A stretch of DNA of 64,000 bases from Diphasiastrum complanatum (lineage: Eukaryota; Streptophyta; Lycopodiopsida; Lycopodiales; Lycopodiaceae). This document shows positions 23,091 through 32,800 of the stretch, piece after piece; within the stretch, counting starts at the first letter, position 1, and every line of letters begins with the position of its first letter. The notes under the pieces were generated by a model. The model was given only the letters and a program-made list of their open reading frames with translations. It searched no databases and was not told the origin of the DNA. The position numbers and the translations under genes are program-made. The stretch lies in assembly GCA_029204225.1 (NCBI GenBank), contig CM055103.1, positions 23,932,163 through 23,996,162 of the forward strand, written 5' to 3'.

Positions 23091-23397
23091 GGTTGTTTAT
23101 TTTGAGCATTACATGATCATTGAAAGGAGGTCTATTCTCAGGAAGAAGATCATTCTTATGATGGATCAAAGTTCTATTGTCAAAAACTATGCTAGGAGCA
23201 AGCATATTGAGATACAATATCATTTTGTGAGGGAGCGAGTCATTACAAAGGAGGTGGAGCTTCAACATGTGTCTTCAAGGAAATATGTAGCTGATATCTT
23301 CACCAAAGCATTGGGAAAAGACTTTTTCATGAAGCATAGGACTTCACTTGGAGTATTATCAAAGTCTATGCTAAAACTAGTTGAAGAGGGAGTGTGA
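23091..23397 (+). pseudogene. Copia RNase H C-terminus
   Basis: After a short frame switch the sequence resumes with DQSSIV, ARSKHIEIQYHFVRERV, ELQHVSSRKYVADIFTKALG, the hallmark end of copia pol. The stop codon overlaps the LTR start. The purine tract GAAGAGGGAG directly precedes the LTR. Confidence 0.85.
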
Positions 23398-23842
23398 AAG
23401 ATTCAACTAGTTTCATCACATTTTGCAATATTTCCATATTTGGCATATTGAGGCCAAAACTTGTTTTAGACTTAGAGGTTGACTTTTCAAAGTTCATTAG
23501 TCTAAATTTCATTTGAATAAACACTTTTTGAAAGTGTGGGAAAGTTAGAATGCGAGTTTGAGTAGATTCAATCTGAATAGTTGGGTACACTGAATCTAGA
23601 CCCAAAATTAGTAAGGTTAGCATTTTGGAGGGAAAGCCAAGTGGCCAAATAGGGTTTGGACCTGCTATAAAAGGATGTAACTCTTATGCTTTAGAGTTGA
23701 TTAGGCCCATTATCCTACATGCAAAATTAGCTACTGGCTAAGGACCAAGTTATAAGCTCCTACTATATTTTCTAGCTCTTCAAAATTGTAGGCACTTCCT
23801 TTGACATTGACTATTTCACAGACTTCCATGACCAACAACACA
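23393..23842 (+). mobile_element. 3' LTR of the copia element with 20,345-23,397
   Basis: It begins TGTGAAAGATTCAACTAG after the polypurine tract. A TATA box lies near 23,666. The right edge is placed at the CA before TGGTTTGGAG (23,843), which looks like a decayed PBS, but this is uncertain. No second copy of this LTR was recognised in the window, so it could also be one side of an LTR-LTR recombinant. Confidence 0.65.
23666..23673 (+). promoter_or_regulatory. TATA box of the copia LTR
   Basis: CTATAAAAGG lies about 273 bp inside the LTR, a typical position for the U3 promoter, and is followed by TGTAACTC. Confidence 0.6.
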
Positions 23843-24579
23843 TGGTTTGGAGTTGTTCAACAATAAATATTGGGAGAGAAATTTCAAGAACTAAATTACG
23901 AACATTGAAGAAAAAATCCCTATCATGGCGAACCTAGACAAATTAAGTTATGAGTTTGGCATCAATGAGTTGAGCCAGGAAAAATGGACAAACTTAACTT
24001 TTCTATATAAAAAAAAAATGTGGTCGAGATTTAAACAATTGTAAAAATGATGATACCTTGCTAACGTGCATATGCAACAAAAATAATATGCTTATAAACT
24101 TGACATGACGTAATCAAATGCATATCAATATGAATCAAATGACGTTAAAAGTTGAGCATCAACATAAGAGAAAAGAAAGTGACTAATAAGTTGAAAATGG
24201 CACTCCTAACGATGTAGGCCATACCATATTTAGGTCTAGAAATTTTTTTATATGTATTATCAAACTTACATCTTACAAGCAACTTCTAATTTTCACTAGA
24301 ACCTTGAATTATTGTCATCAATAATGCACGTAGCAACCAAACTCTTATTTCATGTCTTCATGTCATCCATTAACTACTCATTTACCTACATTAAGAGCTA
24401 CATTTTACACAATGTGGTAGCTCTTGGGCTATAAAAGATGAAAAATTTTCTCTATTATCATCGATATTGTAAGTGCATTTATAATCAAGTTAGTACATAT
24501 GATTGAAACACTATAAATCTAGACAATTGTAATAGGATTTGAAAATTTCACTATGGTTTTTCTCTTGTCATCATTTGTG
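23843..24579. other. AT-rich non-coding DNA
   Basis: No supported gene. A short ATG-led frame near 23,927 (MANLDKLSYEFG) is too short to assign. Confidence 0.4.
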
Positions 24580-24653
24580 TGGCAAGTTGGAGTTGAACTC
24601 CTGACCTTTTGGCAAGGAATGGAAGTCCTAACCAACTAACTACTTATTGAAGG
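24580..24653 (-). other. tRNA-derived (SINE-like or tRNA pseudogene) relic
   Basis: On the reverse strand this 74-bp segment has an A-box-like TAGTTAGTTGGTTAGGAC and a B-box-like GGAGTTCAACTCC in tRNA order and spacing, ending TTGCCA. The 5' acceptor arm does not pair with the 3' end and no proper anticodon stem forms, so it is not a working tRNA. A pol III-derived SINE head is the alternative. Confidence 0.45.
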
Positions 24654-25089
24654 ACTAGTTTTTTTTTATCATTGTGATATTAGATCTAATCCTGTATGTG
24701 ATTATGTGCATGTCACATAGTGGCTCATATATATACATATCCTCACTTTTAGAATATGTGTGACTTATAAGATTTTAATAGGCTTGATAATACTAAGGAC
24801 AAAAGAGACAATGCGAGTCCTTTTTTTGTGTTGGAGTATCTAGGCCTTCTAGTAGCAAAATTTAATTATTTAGAGTGATAGCAAGTATCTATGAAACTTT
24901 GAAATTTTTTCATGAGCATTGGAAAAGGACAATGCTTTCTTTGATTTACTATTTTCATTGTTTAACGACCCAAAAAAAACCCAACAGCCATCTTTTAGAA
25001 TATAAAACATGGCCAAAAGACAAACTATTATATACCTTATATTGGCTCAAAATTAAGAATAAAAAATTGAAATTAAGTTGTCAAACATG
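24654..25089. other. AT-rich non-coding DNA left of gene B
   Basis: I see no recognisable feature. Homopolymer T/A runs and no long open frames. Confidence 0.4.
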
Positions 25090-26260
25090 AACTTTGTGCC
25101 CGATTGATACACCTCGGACGCCTCTATGTCTCATACCAAAGGCATCTATTTTCAATAGCATCTTGTAAACGAGTAAAGAAAATAAATTTAGAATGATATA
25201 TAACACTGCAAACTCATACTTTAATACAATGTTTGAAATAAGAAAACTGAACAATATCAATACCAATATAATATCTACATACCAGATCATAATCATCGTA
25301 TTCAACGATGTTTGCTCTGCTAATGTCGTGTCTTCCAATGGCCTCTACATTTTTGGAGGGGATATATTTAGGCCCTGGGGAAAATTTCAAAAATTCCTCC
25401 ACTATAGGCAAAGTTTTTTCATAGGCTTTAGATTTTTCAATCATGGCCTCCAAGGCCTCATTGCCAAATTTTCAATTGCCATCTTTATCATAATCTATCT
25501 CACTTTCAAAGTCATCATATGTGTAATCAACAATGTCAAAAAATTCTGATAAATTTATGAGCAAAAATCAAGAGGATTTCATCATCTCTCAAATTCAAAA
25601 CATCTTCTATATCATTAAATAAAATATAAATTTCATAATTTATAAAACATAAGGGAACATCGAATAGAGTTAATTGATTAACAAGAGATGCAGATGGAAG
25701 AAAATCAGATAGGATTATAGAATGAGGGAGAGTTTTTTGATAATCTGAAGCCATAGATGCTTTAACTTCAACCGTTATATCAAGATATGCATCAATTACA
25801 TCAACTGGAACAGGTGCAAATGCTTAGATCAATGAAACAGTTGAAGATTCAATAGACTCATCATCTGGAATTTCAGCAGATTTGTAAAAGACAAAGGCCA
25901 TTTCTTTGATTAGAAGCCGACATACTTCTTTGTAGATACCACAATATATATATATTTTGAAATGGTCATGCAAGTTAGAGTATTTTCTATTGTCTTTATG
26001 CTTAGAGAATGGTTGGAAATGTACAAGGTCCTGAAAATGAATGAAACTAAAACTATCTATATCCTACACAAGAGTACTAATAATTTGAGAAAAATTATCA
26101 AGATAAGAAATTAAATTATAATGATTCTCATAAACTAGATTATCGATATCGAAGAGAGCAAAAACATACTCAAAAAATACTCTAATTTCTCAGATGAAAT
26201 GTCACTGGCATTTAAAAAATTCAGAAGTTTGTTATCTGAGGACCTGGAGGAACTAGCCAT
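25090..26260 (-). pseudogene. Gene B: unknown spliced or decayed protein gene
   Basis: I do not recognise the family. An ATG at 26,260 (reverse strand) starts MASSSRSSDNKLLNFLNAS, then coding-like sequence continues in shifting frames: an F/L/N-rich part, PDDESIESSTV, then MASDYQKTLPHSIILSDFLPSA (25,754-25,540) and KAYEKTLPIVEEFLKF with PKYIPSKNVEAIG (25,453-25,220). Frames change at least twice and single stops occur, so it is decayed or has unrecognised introns. About 280 bp upstream of the ATG, on the reverse strand, is a TATA-like GGCTATAAGTATGG. It lies on the same strand as gene A copy 1, with a foldback between them. It may belong to the same element family as the 7.3-kb insertion, but no direct counterpart was found there. 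Confidence 0.4.
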
Positions 26261-26626
26261 ATTGAACTTGATATCGGTTCAACGCAACTGAATGATTTCG
26301 ATCGAGGACTGAATAATAGTGCACGCGTTGATCGTTAGGACGAGACTGAAATTTTTTATAAGCACATGTCAGAAAAGGCTGATATCGCTTTAGCATGCCT
26401 GAATGAATTCGACCGTGCACTGCATGTGAAGGCGCGTGTCGATTCAATATCACGAGAAATTAAGAAAACAAAATGACGAGGGAGTTCAAAATAAAAAATT
26501 ACAAAATCGAAATATGAAAAGTGGTGCCCATACTTATAGCCTATTTTTGTTGATCATAGCCATACATTTGTCAAATAATGAATTGAGAAACGCAGCCTAT
26601 ATTAATCCACCAATTAGAGTGAGACA

Positions 26627-26775
26627 AATTTGTATCTATGCCGGAATACATTAAGTAGTCTATCACTAGATTCTATGAATCATCATTAGCCCTGACCCTA
26701 AAATTTGTACCCGCGTCGGAATACATTAAATAGTCTATCACTAGCCTTACCAAATCATCATTAAACAAATAATAA
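26627..26775. repeat. About 75-bp tandem duplication upstream of gene B
   Basis: Two units share TTTGTA, CGGAATACATTAA, TAGTCTATCACTAG and AATCATCATTA. The second starts near 26,702. It lies upstream of the gene B TATA-like element. Confidence 0.7.
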
Positions 26776-27095
26776 ACAGATATTGAATGGACATCATTGA
26801 AAAACGTGTACAAGGGCAATTATTACAGTCTCTCATCCTATTTAAGCACCGTAAAGACGAGATTTTTTCTTTTGAGATAATGTTCATTCCAAATATTTTC
26901 ATAAGGAAGAGCATTTTAAAATAGCCGATATTGATTTCACACGAGAGGACAAGCACTTCAGAGAAACAGATCAAATAGGCGCATGTTGATTCAATACTTT
27001 GGTATGGCGAATCGGATATCGGATCAGCGTAGCCGTCACAAAAAAAAAAAAAATCAACTTGGACTATGCGCATATCATTCATTCATCTTCAATTT

Positions 27096-27340
27096 CTACG
27101 ATTTTTTGACATGTTTGTTTTTCATAGCCTTGGTCTGCCTTGCCTTTACCATGGTTTTTTTTTTGGATAAGTTCAGATGATCTGATTGAACCTTTGCCAC
27201 AACCAATCCAAACATGCGACATAAGTTCACTTCGATTTGTTGCAGCAACGCTTTGATCAGATCATCTTCTGAACATATCCAAATATGCCAAGACAAGCAC
27301 AATACAGACCAAGGCAATGAAGACAAAAAATATAACCGAT
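27096..27340. repeat. Long imperfect inverted repeat (foldback)
   Basis: The left arm around 27,118-27,200 contains CATAGCCTTGGTCTG, GGATAAGTTCAG and ATGATCTGATT. The right arm, read on the reverse strand from 27,320 to 27,237, contains CATTGCCTTGGTCTG, GGATATGTTCAG and ATGATCTGATC in the same order. The arms are about 90 bp with a loop of about 40 bp. The transcript would fold into an imperfect hairpin. It could be a MITE, a foldback element or a young small-RNA hairpin locus. Confidence 0.75.
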
Positions 27341-27632
27341 ATATCCGAGACTTCAACAAGAGCAAGCATCGATTTGATATCTGATTGTAGTGGTCAATAG
27401 AGTTTAAGTGACTGAAGATCTCCCCAATGGAGATAATATATTTCCTGCAGGAGACAATGAATCTTGTTATCAAAAACTCATATTATTTAGTTGCAATTAC
27501 ATTGTGTTTTGCACCATGGAAATGGAGATCATAGAAATGAAAGAGCCTCATAAAAAAAGTGGTTCATATGTTTTCAAAAATAATGTATACAAAAAATTGT
27601 ATCACATAATACAAAATTCCATTGTTCATAAT

Positions 27633-28900
27633 CTATGGATCTTCAATTTCGATGGATGTTCCAATATCTTTACATTTTATATGCTCTTTCTGCCTTACTC
27701 TTACCTGCACAAGAGAAATTGTTTTAGTTAATATATTTTTTGAAACTGATTTATTTAGAAATAGAAAAAAAATAGTATTTTCATATGGCATAACGTACCA
27801 CCAATCTTCCTCGACCTCAACCATTGCAAGAATGTTGTCATTTCTTTTCACTGTTATCTGAAGTTGCTCTTGAGGGTTTATACCAAAATCTTGATCAAGT
27901 GGCTTCCAAATATTTTTGCATTTAATCCATCTTCTATAATACAGCAGCAAAGTGAGCATTTGTTTTTCGATGTGATATCTAAATGTCATTGATGAGTAAC
28001 ATACTCTGCACTCAACTTGCTGATTTTGTTTTGTATCCCAACCATCATCCGACAACTCGGTGATTATTTTAGCACTCAAGTCCTTATAAATAAACATTGT
28101 TTTTGTTCTCCGAACATTGCATTTGAAAAAAAAATCAACAAAAATAGTAAAAGGTAGATACCAACTTAATCTATTATTCTTTGATCCAGTGCTACATTTT
28201 AATATACTCTGAATATCAATATATAGCCTAGATCAAAAACTTTCTAAAATTGATGCATAAAGAGAAATCCATTTCTCACTCAAAAAATTTAGTAGAGGAT
28301 ATGGCTCTAATCTACCAACTAAATCATTTTTATCAAGAAAATAGGTGTGATCATAAGAGAAAACTCCCGACTCTGAAAGTGATTTTGGAGAACGACCTTT
28401 ATATTGTAAAATACCAATATCCGAATGTATGACATCGATTATTCTTGCAATCGATTGAACTGTTTGCCATTCAACAAAATTTGATGGATACAAATATGTA
28501 AAACCAACAAAAACATCACAAGAAAAATATAATTTAAAGAAAATGCTAACTCTAAAAAATTTAAATCTGAAAACTTACAATTGCATTTTCTTTTATCATT
28601 TGGATTCAAATCATGAATGATGAGCCCATTGTGAAGATAAGCATGCTGAACTAAAACTTCCATGATAGATTGATTGGTAGATGATACTTTGAAATCCATT
28701 ATCCTGCCTTTCCAAGAGCTTCTATATATGTTATCTGATCTTTTTTTTTTTCCAAAATGAGCCTTTTGTAGAGGGATGCATCAAGATCCATTGATAGTTT
28801 CGATATATTCTTGGTATCTATTGATCTTCTACATTTTTTTCATTGCAAATATTGATTGCATCAATGGTTCCTCTTGGTCTCCGATTATGTGTAGCCATTA
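27633..28900 (-). pseudogene. Gene A, copy 1: unknown spliced gene related to 44,959-46,620
   Basis: Unknown family, recognised because it is repeated in the window. Read downwards from 28,900: first exon region with DASLYKRLILEKK and NQSIMEVLVQHAYLHNGL, ending at a GTAAGT donor near 28,573. The second exon starts near 28,493 with YPSNFVEWQ, then VIHSDIGILQYKGR, ESGVFSYD, a stop near 28,233, then LSWYLPF.IFVDFF, MFIYKDLSAKI, SDDGWDTK, VECRV, WKPLDQD and VEVEEDWWY. The last exon, 27,704-27,633, follows a TTGTGCAG acceptor and has HIKCKDIG. The acceptor of exon 2 reads TTACAT where copy 2 has TTGCAG, so it is probably lost. Parts keep an open frame of 150 codons. Copy 2 shares residues along the whole length but is much diverged. 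Confidence 0.55.
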
Positions 28901-29299
28901 GTCAAAAATACGTGTACGCAAGCTGAGAATGGAGAGAATGTAGTGATTGAGAGGTAAACCTAAGAAAGAAAATACAAAATAAGAGATAGAATGAAGAAAA
29001 TGAGAGGTATACCTATGAATGACAAGAAGTTCCTAAACTACAAGGATTAGTTAACTATAGTTTATGACTATTGACGTCAAATCAACCTCGAGTGTACAAT
29101 GACGGGTAACATAAGAATATTCGAGCAAAAACTGTGGTCCAATCACAATTGTTTGTTTTGTCTGGTGGGATATTTGAAAATCACAAAAATTTGGCTGGAA
29201 AAGTTAAATACAATTTCCATCTGTCAATCATTGTTATAGTTCGTTACAGATGGACACCATTCATTGAGACACATAAGCGTTGAAAGCATGCAAAGTCAA
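28901..29299. other. Non-coding DNA between gene A copy 1 and the reverse copia
   Basis: No coding feature. It would contain the gene A promoter and the outer edge of whatever element carries it; I could not define inverted terminal repeats. Confidence 0.35.
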
Positions 29300-29413
29300 A
29301 AACAGCATCTTGACAAAGGGCCCATTTTGAATTCTCTAATGCTTATGAGCTTGACAAACAAAGCTTGTCAACCCCACTAAGATAGATAACTTTTGTTATT
29401 TTCACACTCCTAA
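29300..29413 (-). mobile_element. Truncated 3' LTR of the reverse copia
   Basis: On the reverse strand, after AGGAG, the sequence TGTGAAAATAACAAAAGTTATC begins and continues with TCTTAGTGGGGTTGACAAG, matching the start of the LTR at 32,670 (TGTGAAAATTACAAAAAGTT...) with scattered differences. Only about 110 bp remain. Confidence 0.75.
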
Positions 29414-29486
29414 AAAGATATCTAATCTAAAAAAGCATGGATCTTGGAATCATTCCAAGATTGGATCTATGTTTGATGAAGGAACT

Positions 29487-29839
29487 CTAGAGTAGAGACT
29501 CGATGAGTAGATCGGCAGTACAAGATGATGAATGAATATTCTCCAAATGAATCTCTCCTCCAATAAGATTTTCTCTCACAAAGTGTTGTGCCACTTCTAT
29601 GTGCTTGCTCCTTGCATGGAATATTGGATTATTGGCAAATGATAGATCTTTGGATCTTGCATAGATTGGCTCAACTTGTGCACACAATAGCTCAAGTCGA
29701 TCCTAGTGATAATAAGCCATATCAAGGAGCAAATAAGACTCCTAAAGGGTGTGATTTCCTCGAAGGATCTTTCATCACCTTTATTAGGATCTTTTACAAT
29801 ATCCTCCATAGGTGTATCAATGCCCTTACAGCTTTCCAT
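29487..29839 (-). pseudogene. Copia RT thumb and RNase H remnants
   Basis: Reverse strand: TPMEDIVKDPNKGDERSF, RSLICSLIW, DLSYCVHKLSQSMQDP, then in another frame FHARSKHIEVAQHFVREN, EIHLENI and a short C-terminus. Most of pol between gag and this piece is deleted: only about 150 bp separate them. Confidence 0.8.
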
Positions 29840-29986
29840 AGAAATTTTTTCAACATAGCAAGATCTAGATTGACAAATAAAAGCATAATCATCATGAAAG
29901 TCAATCTCTAGGCCTAAGATAATGGATATCTCCTAGATCTTGCATCTTAAACTCTTTTCCAAGTTCAACTTTAGTAGTTTCATGAA

Positions 29987-30769
29987 CTAATTTGAGACAA
30001 TCCACAAAGGAAAAGGTGTAGATGAAAAACTAGAGACCATAAGAGATCCATCTCCATCACTTGCAATAGAGTCTTCTTTCTCATTTGATATGTTGGCTTG
30101 CTTGAATTTATTCTTCTTCTTGAAGAAAATTGTAGAATAGTGACCCTTCTTGCCACAAAAGAAACATTCGATATTATTCTTCTTCTTTGAGGTAGAAGCA
30201 TGAGAGGAATCATCCTCCTCTCCATCTTGGTCTTTATATTTTGCGTTGTCCTTGGAGAAGTGTACCCTCACCATTATGATTGAGTGATAGTTTCTCCGCT
30301 TCTCATGCCTTGATTCTTCAGCTATTAGCACTCCTTGCAAAGCCTCCAAAGTAGGTAGATCCTCCTTGATAGCATAGAATTGTACAAGGATTTCATACTC
30401 ATCTCTCAATCCATTAAGTATGACTTGGACTAGCTCACTTTGATTTATAGAATCTTCAATACAAGAAAGCTCCCTATGAGTATCTTTCACTCTCAAAACA
30501 TAATTAGTGGCACTCTCATCACTCTTTTGAGAACTTTGGAGGATTTCATTTTTAAGAGTGATGAGTCTTGAGGTATTCTTGGCCTCATAGATTGCTTTGA
30601 GAGTATCCCAAGCATCCTTGGCCGAAGTGCAAGCACCAATTTTTCTCAAAATCTCATTGCAGACATTCATTTTGATATAATGGAGAGCCATCCTAGCTGT
30701 CTTCTTATACTTTTGTACTTCTTCAAGGACTTGAGTCTCCTCCTCAATCCCAAGTACAATGTCCATCAC
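29987..30769 (-). pseudogene. Copia gag, nearly intact, reverse strand
   Basis: One 260-codon open frame with MMDIVLGIEEETQ, KDAWDTLKAIYEAKNTSR, NYVLRVKDTHRELS, LVQVILNGLRDEYE and a zinc knuckle CFFCGKKGHYSTIF, in which the last Cys is replaced. The true N-terminus is probably a little upstream at 30,770-30,800, where a frame break occurs. Homologous along its length to the gags at 17,938 and 47,700-48,370. Downstream protease sequence (GSLMVSSFSS) is cut off. Confidence 0.85.
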
Positions 30770-30779
30770 ATCTTGGAGT

Positions 30780-31996
30780 ATTAGGATAGCATTAGAGGAG
30801 TTCTAAATCCTAAAAAGACCCTTTGTAAAGATTCTTTTTATATTTTTTCTCAATTTTTTCTTACACATGGACCAATCAAAACAGTCAAATTTGAAATCTA
30901 CATAACGTAACTTTTTGAATCCACGTTTTGATTCCACACTAAAAATGGCATAACTTTTTAGTGGTAAGTCCAAATTTAGCGAAGTTTGGTGCATTGGAAA
31001 GCGTTTAACAAGGGCTTTCCAATGATATGTTAGATGACATACTTTCGAGCTACAATTAAAAAGTTATGGCAAGTCAAAAGTATAAGTGTTATAATATTTT
31101 AATAATATAAACTACATCTTGCACAAATTCTTAAAGGGCCTTTTTGGAGCTCAAAACTCCTCTAATGACTCCATTCTAACCTTCCAAATAGAATAGCTGG
31201 AGGTAGATAGCCTTTCACTAAATTCCAATAGAAAGGGACCCATAGATGCCATGAAAAAGTGAATACTTCTTATGAATTAGACAATAAAATGTTGCTTTCT
31301 CTCTCACTATAGGATCCAATAAGGGTGTGCTACCAACTCCTATGCAAGATCTTGCAACAAAATGTGAGATGGACCTCACTAGCTTTTTCAATCTCTCTTG
31401 AACTAGATCAACCTCATCAATTGATAGAGTATAGGAAAAGTTTGGGTCAAGCTATCTTTAGCACGTGTGAAACACTCCAAGAATCCACATATCACTCAAA
31501 TACAATCCAATTGTACGAAAGAAAGTGGCTATGACCTCAAAACGATGACTAGATCTCAAAAAGATGGGATTGGCAAGCCTAGACCTAAGATTTTTGATCA
31601 AACAAGCATAATAGATACAAAGATAGATGTGTCCAACCAGGTTGGGTGCTCTGCCCACCTTGATTCAATTGATTATAGATTTCGATTGAATATCCAATCA
31701 CTATAAAATCAATTGCTATACAAACTAGACTCTAATAGCTTTGAAACTAGCTATCAAGCACCAAATTTGGATCACGCATGGAAGAGAACCACCAAAGTGA
31801 ATTGGGTTCTCATTCACACGTGTCTATGCAGGGAATTCCATACAATGTCAGAAATTATTCAATCCTTATGATGATGAACCCTCTTGATTAAAAAATCCTT
31901 GAGATAGCATGGGAGATGCAATCAAGACTCTCTAGATCTTGATTTTCATGAAATTTTTGAAACTATGGATGACAGATGCATGAAAAAGCTTAGGTA
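30780..31996 (-). other. Leader of the reverse copia
   Basis: About 1.2 kb between gag and PBS without coding domains. Segments such as GATGTGTCCAACCAGG near 31,625 and the following stretch recur at 54,880-55,260 upstream of another PBS, showing two copies of one leader. Confidence 0.6.
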
Positions 31997-32009
31997 GGCT
32001 TTAATACCA
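31997..32009 (-). other. Primer-binding site of the reverse copia (degraded)
   Basis: GGCTTTAATACCA is the reverse complement of TGGTATTAAAGCC, the Met-tRNA PBS with two differences. Confidence 0.7.
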
Positions 32010-32670
32010 TGTGACAATTCACACGTGTGGGAATGTTCTAATATGTGAGAATGATCTCCTAAGCAATGCTTTTGCACTTTAGATCAACTCTAGCTTGAAA
32101 TCCAAGATCTATGTCAAACGTGGAAAAAGTACATCATAAAAAAACTAAGGCAAATTAAACTCCTCTCCTTAAGTAGAGAAAGAATAGAGTAATTTGCTCT
32201 TGAGTAGAGAGAAAAAGAAATACAAGCAAAATTGATTGATCTCACAATTCACTCAAAAACTCACTTAGAGTTATGATGGTAAAGAAAGTACATATAAAAC
32301 TCATGGAGATCCATGCTTCAATCCTATTGGACCCCTCAATCATGGCCTCTCTAGTCCTACTGGATGTGTGATGTAACATCCCTCACTTTTGATTGGACCC
32401 TTACAACACATCTCTCTTTTATGATTGGACCCTTTGACTTTACCACATAGGGTGCATCACTCGCAAACCTAAAATTGACATGAGTAAGCAACCTAACTAG
32501 TTCGAGTTTGCCATCCTTGACTTTGGCCTAATCAACTAGAAACACTTGTACTTGAATTTTTACCAATAAATGCCAAATTGGTCCTATCCACTTATGACAC
32601 CTAGGATCTTGACAAACAAACCTTGTCAACCCCACAAAGCTAAGATAGATAACTTTTTGTAATTTTCACA
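32010..32670 (-). mobile_element. 5' LTR of the reverse copia
   Basis: 661 bp, starting TGTGAAAATTACAAAAAG and ending CACACGTGTGAATTGTCACA on the reverse strand, abutting the PBS. Its first 110 bp match 29,300-29,413 and its whole layout matches the LTR at 55,282-56,025. Confidence 0.8.
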
Positions 32671-32800
32671 GAAAGCTCGTCGCAAGGCATGGCATGATCG
32701 TCGTTTACATAAGAAAGATCTGAAAGACGAAGATCTAGCTTTGATGTAGAGCAATGATCTTGGAACACCTGGATGGTAGAAGATTTGGTATCCCAGTGAA
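32671..32800 (+). pseudogene. Ty3/gypsy integrase C-terminal scrap
   Basis: Directly after the LTR edge, the forward frame reads RKARRKAWHDRRLHKKDLKD and EDLALM then stop. This is like the A-R-K-x-W-H-D-x-x-x-x-K-K region near the end of plant gypsy integrases. The rest of the element is missing; the copia element may have inserted into it. Confidence 0.5.

Noticed and set aside
24580-24653. Functional tRNA gene
   Set aside because: Acceptor ends do not pair and no anticodon arm forms.
27096-27152. Reverse-strand MVKARQTKAMKN stretch resembling a histone tail
   Set aside because: Only 18 codons, inside a foldback arm, and no histone fold follows in any frame.
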